From Sepiola atlantica (taxonomy: Eukaryota > Mollusca > Cephalopoda > Sepiida > Sepiolidae): a stretch of DNA of 64,000 nucleotides. The position numbers and the translations under genes were made by a program. Numbering within the stretch: the stretch's first letter is position 1; each line of letters begins with the position of its first letter. This document shows, piece after piece, positions 23,131 through 34,185 of the stretch. The notes below the pieces were generated by a model. The model saw only the letters and a list, made by a program, of their open reading frames with translations, ran no database searches and was not told the DNA's origin. Location: assembly GCA_963556195.1 (NCBI GenBank), contig OY744520.1:146611929-146675928 (forward strand), read 5' to 3'.

Positions 23131-25325
23131 TTGTTTTATTACCATTTTTTGAATCAAACCCAACATTTACAAGACTTACACATTATTTATTGAATTAACA
23201 AGAATGTGAGATCTACACTTTTTGAAAACTCTGAATAAGCAAGATTTCTGCTTAAATCTGTTTTTTTTTTTATAAAAAGAAATCTGATTTCTGTCTTGAC
23301 TCGATTTTATTTCTCTTTCTTTCTCGTTTCCTGTTTTTCTCTTTCTCTTCCTCTCGTCTTTTGGCTTACTTTCCCCCTCTCTCTGGAAATGTTAATTTTG
23401 CCAAACTTCAAATAATTCACAATGAGGAGGTAGAAGAGTTTTGATTTACCAAAAAATGACTTTACATATGCACTTTGGGTCTTTCTCATTTCTCTAACAT
23501 TCTTTTTAGACTAACAACTAATTTTAACAAAATTTAACAAATTTAAAAGTAAAGATGAAGTAAAAATGAAGTTAAAATATATTAGTTGATACTACCCCTC
23601 TTCCTAAAATGAGATTCTACTTTTTTTAGGCGATTATGTGTGAACACCCTGAAAAACTTCAAGAAAACAAACAATTATTTATAATTTAGAGTGGGGGATC
23701 AGTGTCGCATATGAATTTAATGTAAAATGATCCCCCATTTTCAGACCATTCTAGCATTTTAGGGCAGTAACCCATTACTTTTGCTATGGAAGATACTCTG
23801 TATTTTTTTGTGAGGGGGATCTACTTTTTTAGATGATTACATGTGGTTTTACAAGGTCTTTTGTTTGGGAGTTGAGCTTGCCACTCAGACTAAGGGTTAG
23901 TGCTGGGATTAAGAAAAGTTTTTTTTCTTAAAGAGTCTTACCACTCGGACCTAAGCTTTGTGGTAGGGTAATTTAAAAAATATTTGTTAATAACTTTTCA
24001 ACATGACCCCCCCCCCAATCTGAACACAATTTATTACTTATAGCAAAGCACTTTTTAGTTAACTGCCCTAAAAGTTGAAATGGCTAGCAAATGGGGAATC
24101 ATTCTATGTTAAATTTTATGTGGTGGGTGGGGGTAAACTGGTAGTGAGTGCATTTACAATAAGTATTGTTTTGGCATGATATAAACCCTAAAAGGGTTGA
24201 TGTGCAGTAAAAAAGTCACACCAAACCGTCTAAGACTTGTTAGTCTAACCGTTTTAAATCCAAAACGTGTTTACTAAGCTTAGTATCAAATATCTATACT
24301 TGTTCAATACGAGGAATTGAAGCAATATTTCATTTGGTTAGTGTTTGAATGAGTAACCATTTCGGAACATTGTCCAAAGAAGATTCCTCTTGTGTTCTTC
24401 CTTACAAAAAAGGTTGAACTGTCTTTCATACCTGAACTTCTCAACTTGTGAATCAATTTGCTTTTTACACTCGTAACAAAATCGCGTTCTTTTCTCTTTG
24501 TTAGTGTTTGCTCGCAAAAATATCTTCTAAATTTCAATAAGAAAAGTGTTAATAGATACCCTCGTTCCTCCCCCTCCCCTTCTCTCTGTATCCTCACACC
24601 TTCCTCTCTCTCTTCTCCACATTCTTTATTTTGGCTTTTTATTAGGCACCAAGTCTGTATTTTCCATTTTGTAAGCTATTCTTTACTTATTTTTTTCTTC
24701 CGAGCGGCTAATGGATTCTTAGAAATATATTGTCAGAAATAAACATCTTTGAAGTCACAACCTCTACTTGCGGAGATAATGTGTTTCCATGTTTTTACGA
24801 GGGGGTTCAAGTACTTGGTTGGCAATGTTTTGTTTCTCTCTCATAGCACCGCTGCCCCTCAGCACTGGAAGAAGATTATCTCACCTTTTGACTATTCTTT
24901 AAAAAAAGAAAAAAAGAGGGGTGTGATAAGAATAGCGTTTTATTAAAAAGATGTATTACTGCGTATAGAAAATGTATCTTTTTATGGAAACTGTGTTGCA
25001 GTCTTAAGGAAATAATGAAAAAGCAATTTTAATTCAGCATCTTTTATCGTTGTTCATCTTGTACCAATTGATTATATGGGCCTCTTTCAATGGAGGGGGA
25101 GAAGGAGTAAAGAAAAACATTCTTCTTTCAAAAAAATATTCTTAATAGTTGTTGTCTGCTTGGATTATTGAATGTTTAAACCTGAACATAAGTGGGTAAC
25201 TGCATGACCCATTTAGATATGGAAAAAAGGACTTAAAAAAAGGGAACTATTAAGGATTTTAGAAGCAATCTAAAAGTACATTTTGTAATGTTTAGAAGAA
25301 TGACACTTTTAGAAAAGAATCAATA
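23131..25325. other. Unassigned sequence
   Basis: No gene is recognised. Short frames (60-97 codons) in both directions lack motifs and are interrupted by T-rich and C-rich runs (for example 24007-24016). No RNA gene or transposon edge could be assigned. Confidence 0.35.
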
Positions 25326-25329
25326 GATA

Positions 25330-25492
25330 GGATTTTGGAAGCCCGGCTGCAAGTGCGGGATGGTATCTTGGAAGCCCGACTGCAAGTGCGTGGTGGTATC
25401 TTGGAAGCCCGGCTGCAAGTGCATGGTGGTATTTTGGAAGCCAGGCTGCAAGTGCGTGGTGGTATCTTGGAAGCCTGGCTGCAGGACTACTA
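25330..25492. repeat. 33-bp minisatellite (5 units)
   Basis: The unit of 33 bp, 'tggtatcttggaagcc' plus 'cggctgcaagtgcgtgg', repeats about five times; 'gcccg' recurs at 25341 and 25374. The array stops immediately before a LINE fragment. The 11-residue repeated peptides on either strand are not gene evidence. Confidence 0.92.
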
Positions 25493-25499
25493 TAATACC

Positions 25500-26245
25500 T
25501 GAGAGTGCATGTTACCAAGATCAAAGTGATGATCAGTGGTTGTAGTGTCGGAAAGCTCCCTAAAAGAGGAAAGTTTCCCTGCTAAGTTTGTAGAAAGGGA
25601 GTCAGGTGCAATTCAATTGTTTTTGTGGTATCTGTAAGCATTGAGTACACAAAAAGTGCAGTAGAATTACTGGTAGGTTGAGAGAGGATAACTAGTTTGT
25701 GTGCACGAAGTGTAAGCCAATGGAAACGGATGAGAACTCTAATGTAGAAGTATATCTGGATGGTGAATCTATTGAGGTTGTCCAGAAGTTTTGTTACCTT
25801 GCTGATACCATTGGAGCACAGGGTGGAGCAGGTGCTAGGGTAATTGCAAAAGTTAGGATTGGATAGAATAAGTTCAGGGAACCTCTGCCATTACTAACCA
25901 GCAGAGCATTACCACTGTCGACCAAAGGAAGAGTCTATCAGGCATGTGTAACAGTTTGATATATGGAAGTCAAACCTGACTAGTGAGGGTTGAGGACATG
26001 CGTTGCATGGAGAGAAATGATATGAGAATAATGGTTGTGTAATGTGAGTCTTAAAAAGCAGGCTTAAGTCTGATGAGTTTAGAGGAAGATTAAATCCAGA
26101 CAGTATAGAAAGATGTGTGCAGAACAGGAGACTTCGATGGTATGGCCATGTTGAAAGAATGGATGAGAGTTCTTGGGTTAGTAGATGTAGAACAGTTGAG
26201 GTAGCAGGTTCAGTTCACAGGGGAAGGCCAAGGTGTATAATATTT
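25500..26245 (+). mobile_element. LINE fragment: C-terminal end of a non-LTR retrotransposon ORF2 (family 1)
   Basis: The translation carries blocks known from the post-RT region of many molluscan and cnidarian LINEs. These are a cysteine-containing segment (about 25570-25700), then 'VQKFCYLADTIGAQGGAGA' and 'LPLLTSRALPLSTKGRVYQ'. A terminal block 'RCVQNRRLRWYGHVERMDES' is distributed over several frames. Multiple stops and frameshifts make it a dead copy. The last 150 bp are closely similar to the minus-strand copies at 31440-31640 and 53548-53766. The RT palm is absent, so the clade cannot be named. Confidence 0.75.
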
Positions 26246-26439
26246 AGCTTTAAAGAATATAGTTATATTCTTTATATTACTCTGGGACCAAGATGAAATC
26301 AAGATATAACGTTGACTGTTTAGTTTTGAGAATGGTTTGCTGATTGTTAGTTTGAGGGAGTTCATCTTCTTCTCTGAATAATATCTCCAAGGTCAATGCT
26401 TTTACTCCCTGTAACTAATAGAAGTCGATATATATTTTC

Positions 26440-26735
26440 CTGTGAAAACAAAGAAGACTTTACTCCTAAAAAGTTTTAATTTTCATCTGCCTTACAGTAA
26501 AAATGTCCTAACTAATATACCTAAAGAATTCTTCAAAATATTAAAAGACAACTTCAAGCCCAACACATATATAGCAAACTATTCAATAGGAACACTATCA
26601 GAATATCATACTCCACTGTACCCAGCTTAGCCCAGCAAATAATAGGCTCAAATGCCACTAAAATCAACAAGGCCCAAGAACTCAACTGTCCCCGTAATCA
26701 GGGCCCTGAATGCTACTGAATGGATAATTGTAAAA
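26440..26735 (+). mobile_element. Second Penelope-like element fragment
   Basis: The frame reads 'FNFHLPYSKNVLTNIPKEFF' then 'KILKDNFKPNTYIANYSIGT', homologous to the WFNPPYKNNVQTNIPKEF block of the element at 13.7-15.1 kb. The downstream cysteine cluster 'ELNCPRNQGPECY', a stop, then 'MDNC', is also in the right place. The copy is decayed by stops and lacks the RT core and GIY-YIG domain. It lies in the opposite orientation to the first copy. Confidence 0.72.
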
Positions 26736-27586
26736 GTTTTTTTCTCGACCTCTGATTTTTAAGCCTGTTTATCTTAGTTATTATTTTAATATTATTACTT
26801 CTCATATTATCACTATTATGGTTAAATGTTGTCACTTGATAATTCATAACTAGTCCAATTTCTATCCAGGCTATTAATAGATCTGCAAACTATTTTAGAT
26901 GTTTAAGCTTAAAATTTCCATAGTTCCTTAAAACTTCAACTTTAAATCTTAATTGTAATTTTCAATTTTTGAGCCCCAATCTTAATATATTCTGTAAGTA
27001 GTAAATTTCTTCCTAACTACTTTAACCTTTAAAAAAACTTTCCAATTTTCTTTTTCTATAACTTCTAATTTCTATTAGAACTAGTTTTTGATAAGGCTTC
27101 TTATTAATGCTACAATAACTGAATTTATCTATCATTAATAAATAGCAATTTGTACCATTAATAACCTTTATCACATTGTATGATTATTTATGTGCATGAT
27201 TCTCCATGGGGAGTGAATCTTCATTCTAATGTTTTTTTTATGTTATGAAAATAAATAAATGTTTTTCTTCCTTGTACAGTGTCTCTCCTTGCATTAAATC
27301 TAACATCCGGTTTTTCCGCTATGAGTCCCACTGTACATCCCTAGATATTGTTTTGTGCCCTGTCTATACAGATCTGATGTATCCATATCCCTACTCCTGT
27401 CATACTTACTAATTTGCTGTATGATTGGGAGTGTTAAACTTTATGCTGACTGTTGGCTTCTAAATTGGTGTCTATACCCTGTGCTGATGAAGAGAACTGA
27501 TATTAATAAAGATATATTGTCTAAGAAACGATCGTACACAGACTGTTATGCTGAATTCTTGCAGTGCAAATAAATGAGCTATGTTA
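26736..27586. other. Unassigned AT-rich sequence
   Basis: AT-rich sequence without recognisable coding or repeat structure; a 72-codon + strand frame (27355-27573) has no motif. Confidence 0.4.
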
Positions 27587-27685
27587 TATATATTCTTTGC
27601 TTATCTCCAGCCCTGCAAACTAAATAAATCTTTTGGTTAGTGATATTACTCACACAAACATTAGCATCAACAAAAAAAAATCAGC

Positions 27686-27721
<36 letters not shown>

Positions 27722-28112
27722 TACAGAAAAATTAGTACAACATTCGTATCATCGGTTTCAAGCACAGAAGGACTTAGCCATCTGGCTCTCTTCAGCTTCT
27801 GTTGTCATCAGATGACAACAGAAGCTGAAGAGAGCCAGATGGCTAAGTCCTTCTGTGCTTGAAACCGACGGTACGAATGTTGTACTAATTTTTCTGTACG
27901 AAAATAAATAAATATTACGCTCTTAATTTTTTAATTTTAATTCTCGATTAAGCGAGCGCTCTGTTGGGATTTTTCCTGCTATATTACAAAGAAGTTAATA
28001 TATATATATATATATATTATGCTGATTTTTTTTTGTTGATGCTAATGTTTGTGTGAGTAATATCACTAACCGAAAGATTTATTTAGTTTGCAGGGCTGGA
28101 GATAAGCAAAGA
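27587..28112. mobile_element. Foldback element with nested inverted repeats
   Basis: The inner pair, 27721-27809 and 27811-27899, is an 89-bp inverted repeat around a single central base (27810) with two mismatches. The outer pair, about 27587-27705 and 27999-28112, is inverted again with near identity and includes the words 'tgcaaactaaataaatc' and 'ttagcatcaaca'. The right side has an extra segment of about 100 bp (27900-27998) without a left counterpart. TA microsatellites lie just inside both outer arms. No protein is encoded; it looks like a non-autonomous foldback or MITE-type element. Confidence 0.85.
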
Positions 28113-28235
28113 ATACCACAAAGTGAAAAATGTTTCATTTTGTGGTATACTTTGTTTATCCACAGCTCTGCAAACTAAATAAATCTTTAGTTTAGTGATA
28201 TCATCCATGCAAACATTGACATCAACAAGCATTAC
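28113..28235 (+). repeat. Small hairpin plus third copy of the foldback outer arm
   Basis: 'taccacaaagtgaaaa' pairs with 'tttcattttgtggta' to form a hairpin. After it, 'gctctgcaaactaaataaat' and 'caaacattgacatcaacaa' repeat the left outer arm of the foldback in direct orientation, with more divergence. The foldback is therefore partly triplicated. Confidence 0.7.
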
Positions 28236-28902
28236 TAGCTTTTGATTCCAACTGAAATCATCAGCAGGGTGTGGAAGTGCAATTGTTGTTGTTTGTTAGG
28301 CAAGTCGGACTTCAGCTCACGATGATTGTGCCTCAGGATTGTCTGGTCTGCATGAAGTTCTCCTTGTTGGTTGCAGCTATTTGTTAATCTGCAGTTTAAC
28401 GAATAGCAACACCAACAGTTGCATGTGAAGTTTAAAGGTTTTGCCCAAAACAAAAAAGGAATGGTGCAGTTGTCATTTTCACTCCATTGATTTGCGGTTC
28501 TACGCCTGACTTGTCTTAGATTGCCACATGCAGAAACAGAGACGATCAGAGGATGACGTATCCTGATGCCGACTCCTCCTGGATTTTTACCATAGTTCTG
28601 TTAGACAGGTTGCTTTGACACTATCACGTTGCTGCCACCACGGTGAGGGATAGTTAGAGTTTAGGAGGATTTTGGTGTTGGTGTTCTTGGATTGAAGAAT
28701 TGAATTTTGATCTGAAATGTTTAAAGTGTGTGATTTCTAATCTTCGCCATTCAAGTTATTTTATCATTGCAACATTTCTGATACATTTTATTAAAACAAA
28801 ACAGCAGCCATTTTTCTCTCCACCTTAAAATGCCTGATTTGTTTTATTAGTACTTTTTACCCATTTCTGAATTTTAGGAGGTTGACTTTCTTTTTTATTC
28901 AG
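28236..28902. other. Unassigned sequence, probably UGGT intron
   Basis: This lies between the foldback and the first recognised UGGT exon. It ends in a pyrimidine-rich tract and an AG acceptor (ttctttttattcag with one insertion), as expected of intron sequence. No upstream exon was identified in it. Confidence 0.5.
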
Positions 28903-29006
28903 ATTGTCCGCACGGATCTACAGGAGCTTTATGACTTTGATCTTGGTGGAGCTCCATATGGGTACACACCATTTTGTAGCAGCCGAACAGAAATGGATGG
29001 TTTTAG
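28903..29006 (+). CDS. UGGT: UDP-glucose:glycoprotein glucosyltransferase, internal exon A
   Basis: This 104-nt exon encodes 34 codons plus two bases and includes '[19 protein letters not shown]' and 'DGF', nearly identical to animal UGGT1/2 in the GT24 catalytic domain. The enzyme acts in the ER lumen and adds glucose from UDP-glucose to high-mannose glycans of misfolded glycoproteins, returning them to calnexin/calreticulin. The acceptor follows a T-rich tract ending in cag, and the donor is gtgagt. The split arginine codon (ag|a) joins exactly to the next exon. The preceding exon, which should hold the DxD metal/UDP-sugar motif, was not found in the window. Confidence 0.95.
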
Positions 29007-29189
29007 GTGAGTACACAACCACCTTTTTATTAAATTCTGCAGTTTAGGATTGAAGAAGGGGTTGCTGGTTATTGACATTCGAGAAGACCCTCAGCATCCC
29101 CTTGCGGACCTGTGCTTGAGCTTCCTCGACTCCTTGGAGGCATTCGTGGTGAGATTTTTGGTAGGAGGAGTAACCAATGTCCTTTTTTT

Positions 29190-29560
29190 TCTTTTTTTTT
29201 AACTGAGTTTACTCCAAAAAAGGCAAGTTGCCACTGTAGACATAAGCGGCTACTGAGAATTAGGGTGAAATTTTAGGGGATCATTTTAAATTGGGAGCTG
29301 TGCAGCTAGGTGCTTGTTCACATCAGTTTTTAATTTCTGCATGTCGGTACAGTCGGGGGAGCAGGGAGGTAGTTCCAAAGGCTGGCATCTTGAGGAAAGA
29401 AGCTATTGGAGTAGAAGGCTCTCCGGCATTTAGGGATCTCCATACTGAAGGGATGGGATTTAACTGATTGTCGGGTTGGTTGAGGAGCACTAAAGCAGCA
29501 AGTCCATCGGAGCACACCCCTCAAACTCTGCGGTATCTAGCTGCATTGAAGAGTCTGTCT
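29190..29560 (-). mobile_element. LINE 3' end (family 2), antisense in UGGT intron
   Basis: The minus strand encodes 'GVCSDGLAALVLLNQPDNQL' and, in another frame, 'FFPQDASLWNYLPAPP', matching the C-terminus of the family-2 LINE at 54.8-55.7 kb (SFFSRTASLWNSLPAT). The 3' UTR word 'ggcaagttgcc' (reverse of 'ggcaacttgcc') and an A-rich end toward 29190 complete the match. It is a 5'-truncated, frameshifted copy about 180 bp downstream of exon A. Confidence 0.78.
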
Positions 29561-31282
29561 TTGGATGGCTATAAGCTAAGCGTAGGCTTTCGCATTTCAT
29601 CACCGTACGGAATCGTCAGGCTAAAATGCATGGAATTCGTGTTACTGTGTGTTTTTATATATAGCTATATAGCTAGCTAACCCATCAGATTCATTGTTAT
29701 TCCCTCCCTCGAATTAATGCTTTCATTAGCTAATGGCAGGGGTTCTTTCAAACAAAGGTTCAGCTGACTTTTATTTCCTCTTCTTTTGTTCTGTTTTTGT
29801 GAATGTTTCGCATTAATAGGTGAACTTATTTTAACACGTGTATGCTTGAGATAGCTTTTCCATTTCAGGTGTTGGCCTAGTTCAGTTTTCTATTTAATTA
29901 TTTTATTTATTTATTTTTCCCATATATTGTTATCCTAAAGTAAAGTTTATTTTGTATATACAGTTGCTTGTCATTTCACTTCTGCAGTTTAATAGGTTTT
30001 AGACTTCTTTAAAGTTTTGAATTTCAAATTTCTCATTCAGACATAGTCTACACGTGTCGTCTAAATTTCTACATGTATTGGCCTGTCGTACTATTTTCCA
30101 CTGGAATGTAGCCTAATATTGTCTATTATATATATATATATATATATATAATCTACACATTTATACGTATGACTGCTAAACTATCTCTAAAATAGCTATT
30201 TTCACTAAATTTAGGTAAAAATGGCACCGGCAATAATGGCACAAATGGATAAATAGGAAACAAATGGCACAAGAGAAAAATATAGATAAAAATCAAGTTT
30301 TTCAAGATGTTCACATGTAATCACCTAAAAAAAAAAGAAGTAAAATCTCATTTGGGGGGTATTTAGCTGAGGGTGATAATTTACAATTTTACCATTATTA
30401 TTAGTAGTAGTAGTACTTTTATTATTATCTGTATCTTGTTTTTCTTTTTACAGTAAAGCAAATCAATCTATTAAATTAACATATCTGTTATATTAACAGT
30501 ATCAATAACCGACCAAATCTTTATTATTATGGATAAAAATATGAACATTCATTGATAGAGGAAAGGCACAGGATAGTTAAAAACTCCTCCCCCATGTTAA
30601 GAATGGTTTTCTAAGTAGTAACATTATTATTTAGAAACTCATTCTTAACATGGGGAGGGGGCTTTGTTAACCACTCTTTTCCTACAGAGTCTTCTTATTT
30701 TGCATACTAATCGTCGACTATTTTCAATTTTTTATGAAAAAAATTCAAATAGCATTTTGTCAAATTTTGACGAACTAATACTAATCGTTTTTTTTAAAAA
30801 GAGAAATAAATCTTTAGTTGTCTCACAATTTTTAATCAATTTGAAAAAAAATATTTAGAAAGATTTACTTGTGTAATATACCCCCCCCCCCACACACACC
30901 GTAAGTGTATTTTTTACGTTTGCGAAAATACATGGGGGTTTTACAGTAATTTTAAAAAGGCAACAAATCTCTAATTTAGAAATTGAAAAAGTATCGAAAT
31001 TGGTAATTGTATCGGAATTGGTAATTGTATCAGAATCGAGGAAAACTTTGGAATCATTCCATCACTAACTAAGACATGTATGCATTAGATAAAAAAAAAA
31101 TAAGTGTCAAGAATAATACAGCAGCAGAAGGAACGAATAGTAAAGCAGTCTGAAAAGAAACAAGTGAAAAGATTAGGACATTAAGTGTATGCCATTGTAA
31201 CTTATGGTTTGGTGTTAGTATGTTAGTATTCAGTAGAGCTGGATAAATGTACAAAAAATATGGTTTAATAGGACCTTCCATT
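29561..31282. other. UGGT intron sequence, unassigned
   Basis: AT-rich intronic DNA. A TA microsatellite lies at 30126-30151. Around 30575-30665 two inverted copies of 'tcttaacatggg' with flanking sequence suggest a small hairpin. No exon or RNA gene is recognised. Confidence 0.45.
30126..30151. repeat. (TA)n microsatellite
   Basis: About 26 bp of TA dinucleotides within the UGGT intron. Confidence 0.9.
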
Positions 31283-31640
31283 AACCATCATATCTGGTTT
31301 AACGTCTGTTTTACATGCTTGCATGTATGAGACGACATTTAAAAATTGACTTCCAAACTAATCTGTCTCTGACCAGGATTTTTATCCTTTTTTCTTTAAA
31401 ATGCATCCTTATCATTTCTGCCGATTGTTTTCTTAACCTTCCCCTGCCAACTGACCCTGTTACCTCAACTGTTGTTCATCTACTAACCCAAGAACTCTCA
31501 TCCATTTTTTCATGTGACCAAACCAAGTCTCCTCTCCCTATACTGTTCAGATTTAATCTTCCTTTGAGATCATCAGATCTATGCATGTCTTTAACACTCA
31601 CATTATACATTCATCGTATCATTCTGTTATCATTTCTCTC
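31283..31640 (-). mobile_element. LINE 3' end (family 1), antisense in UGGT intron
   Basis: On the minus strand 'DLKGRLNLNSIGRGDLVW' is followed by 'KMDESSWVSR', the end of the same ORF seen at 25.5-26.2 kb and 53.5-53.8 kb, with a short internal deletion. Toward 31283 come the family 3' end words 'acatgcttgcatg' and 'ggtttaacgtc', which I associate with abundant cephalopod repeats. It is 5'-truncated and non-functional. Confidence 0.75.
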
Positions 31641-32299
31641 CATTCAACACGTATCCGCAACCCTTGCTTCAGTGTAATGGCAGAAGAGAGAACTCAATGT
31701 GTAGACAGAAAACACAAAACAAATGTGCATACATACACGTGCACACGCTGTTTAAGTTAATAACTTTCAAATGTTTGATTTTCATAAATGAATGCTAACA
31801 TTTATTAAAATTGTTTTTTTTTTTATCTTTCTGAAAATATAAGTTCAAACCAAATAAGAAAACCAATGGAATTAAGAAGTTTAGCTTTTGTTAGTAGCCA
31901 TGAAGATCAAAGAATTGTTTTATGAAAAAATGAATACAATTAAAGATATGAGACTGACAAATTGATAGAATAGGTGCACTACTTTTTGTCTACAAACTTT
32001 AGACAAAAGCCCTTTGATCTGATGGTTAGAGAACCCAAACTGAATGTACGGATCAAAAAACAATAAATAATGATATTGATATTTGTGAAAATTTCTTCTG
32101 TTCATTTGTTGTTTTGTTTTTTAATGAAATTTTTAATAAAACTATCCTGATACCAGCCAAAACACTTTATAATTGTAACCCATTTCTGAAATAACTACAC
32201 CAATGTCAACACACAAAGCTAGCATCTCAAATCAAGTTTATTGTTTTTGTTTTTTTACCAACCTCTTATTATAAGTATTTCTTTTGGTGATTACTGTTC
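31641..32299. other. UGGT intron sequence, unassigned
   Basis: AT-rich, no recognised feature; a 61-codon minus-strand frame has no motif. Confidence 0.4.
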
Positions 32300-32357
32300 C
32301 CTTTTTTATTATTATTTTAATTAAATTTCCTTTTTTATTATTATTTTAATTAAATTT
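32300..32357 (+). repeat. 29-bp tandem duplication before a splice acceptor
   Basis: Two exact 29-bp copies ('ccttttttattattatttt' plus 'aattaaattt') lie head to tail, ending 18 bp before exon B. Each copy carries a pyrimidine run and a 'ttaat' word that could act as a branch site, so the acceptor region of this intron may be duplicated. Confidence 0.85.
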
Positions 32358-32375
32358 CCTTTTTTTTTCTTCCAG

Positions 32376-32432
32376 ATTCTGGAAGTCTGGTTACTGGGCC
32401 AGTCATTTGGGAGGCCGTAAATATCACATCAG
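32376..32432 (+). CDS. UGGT: UDP-glucose:glycoprotein glucosyltransferase, internal exon B
   Basis: This 57-nt exon completes the split arginine codon and encodes 'FWKSGYWASHLGGRKYHI' plus the first two bases of a serine codon, matching the conserved GT24 segment after exon A without a gap. The acceptor is 'tttttcttccag'. The donor gtctgt is weaker than those of the neighbouring exons, so exon skipping is conceivable. Skipping would preserve the reading frame because 57 is divisible by three, removing 19 residues from the catalytic domain. Confidence 0.95.
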
Positions 32433-33808
32433 GTCTGTATTTGCTGAAATTCTGTTTTTTTTTTTTATTGAAATGCAAAAAAAATGAATAAGACATTTCT
32501 TTGGAGAATAAGAAATGCTGAGTTCAGATCAGATATATTCTCTTCAGTTCTGCATGTATACCATTGGAAAAACTATAAACACACAATTTTCACCCAACTT
32601 TGAGCAACTTGTATTAAATAAATTGTATACAATTTAATGTTTCTTCAGCGAAAAAATTACAGTAGTTTTGATGTCATAAAACAGGCTAAACTAAACAAAA
32701 GAACCCATACTTTTCTAGAAACCAGGAGAAAAATAAAAATAAAACGAAAGTACAGCAATATCAGCTGGCACCATCCATATTGCACAACCGTCTGGAGTCT
32801 TTAAGCACTAAGCGTGGGTGTCTGATTGTAATTTATTGCTGGTCACAGAGTGAATAACCCGATCAAGCACAGTTGATTGAACTTAATTTATCTATATTTA
32901 TCTTTCGGGCTGCCATACGAAGGATTTGTGTTTATATAATGAATGCTTTTCCTGGCTTCTAGGAAGATTTCTACAGAGCATGCCAAAGAGACCTTATCTA
33001 TCAGACACGCAAACCTTAGCTTTCACTCGCCTCTCCAATCATTTTTTCTATATAGGGCAATAAATCTGTGACTACATTTTTGTTATGCTTTTAATTTATT
33101 TCACAACATACCACTGGAACTGCTAAGGCCACTCAATAAAACCACGGAAAATTTGCATAGAAAACGCATCTGCATTTCCATCCAGGTGCTTTTCTAAGCT
33201 ATAACACTATAGAAGCTGTATGTACAAATAGTCCTATTTCTTAACACTTAAAAATGTCAATTGATATTAAACTGACCTAGACAAAATTGTCATGATGGGG
33301 AGCTTATGTTGATCCCCAAAGTCTTTTGTTGCAGATTGTTCTTAGAATACAGAAGAAATACTTTGATAAGTATGTTCGTTCCCAACGTGGAATCATTGTA
33401 AAACTAGCTGTACCTAAACAGTGTTACATTTTTTTTCTTTTAGTATGCTAATTCTTGTCTGATTTTTTTTTTTTTGCCAACTTATTTTTTTCTTTAAAAA
33501 AAATGTATTTTAAAAGTTAAATTTTATTATGGTAATGTTTGGTCAATAAATTGTTACCAGGAGGCAATTATTATGGATAATTATTTCCAGCCATGAACAC
33601 ACTCATGGCATTTAGTAATGGCTACACCAACCAATAAGCCCAACCCTGTATCACATTCAGACCTCTTGGGGAGGTAGGTAAATAATAATTGTGCCTCTGT
33701 TTGCGAGCCACTGGCAAGATTTTAATGTCATGTCAGGTATAAACATCCATCAACTCACTAATGAGCTATTAGACACTCTTAAGTTGAAATCAACAGAAGA
33801 GTCCAGTT
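32433..33808. other. UGGT intron sequence, unassigned
   Basis: AT-rich intronic DNA without an identified exon. 'ccaggaggcaattattatgg' near 33560 and neighbouring sequence look like part of a dispersed repeat, but no second copy was found in the window. Confidence 0.4.

Positions 33809-33851
<43 letters not shown>
33809..33851. repeat. (TG)n(TA)n microsatellite
   Basis: A TG run passes directly into a TA run of about 33 bp within the UGGT intron. Confidence 0.92.
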
Positions 33852-33855
<4 letters not shown>

Positions 33856-33999
33856 AGCAATAAAGCCATGTGAAGTCATTGGTTTTGAGCTAGATAGGTA
33901 ATTCAGTAATGTGACCGAGAATACACAAAATCTCAATGACCAATGAGAGCTTACGCAGAGCATGGCAAATAATTAAAAAAAAATACACATATATGTGGC

Positions 34000-34185
34000 C
34001 TCAGCGTGCCAGGTTCAAATTCAGTTGTGGCTACTGCATCACTTTTACTAATACCCTTGGGAAAGGTATGAATCCATATATCCTCCCTTTATTTATGAAT
34101 TAAATCGTAGGATAGACGGGGTTCTCAAGACTTGGTTTGTGCAACTAGTCTTTCTCTGCTTATCCAAACATTGTTTCCAGTTGTC
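34000..34185 (+). repeat. SINE-like dispersed repeat, copy 1
   Basis: The head contains a B-box-like 'aggttcaaattcagttgtgg'. It is followed by 'tgcatcacttttactaatac', 'gaaaggtatgaatccatat' and 'taaatcgtaggatagacggg'. The same ordered words recur at 53262-53455 and, in part, at 37079-37155, all on the + strand. The tRNA-like head and dispersion suggest a SINE; an A box could not be defined. Confidence 0.6.

Noticed and set aside
26060..26090. 'tctgatgagtttagagga' considered as a hammerhead core
   Set aside because: No GAAA core after stem II and no supporting stems; it belongs to the LINE coding end.
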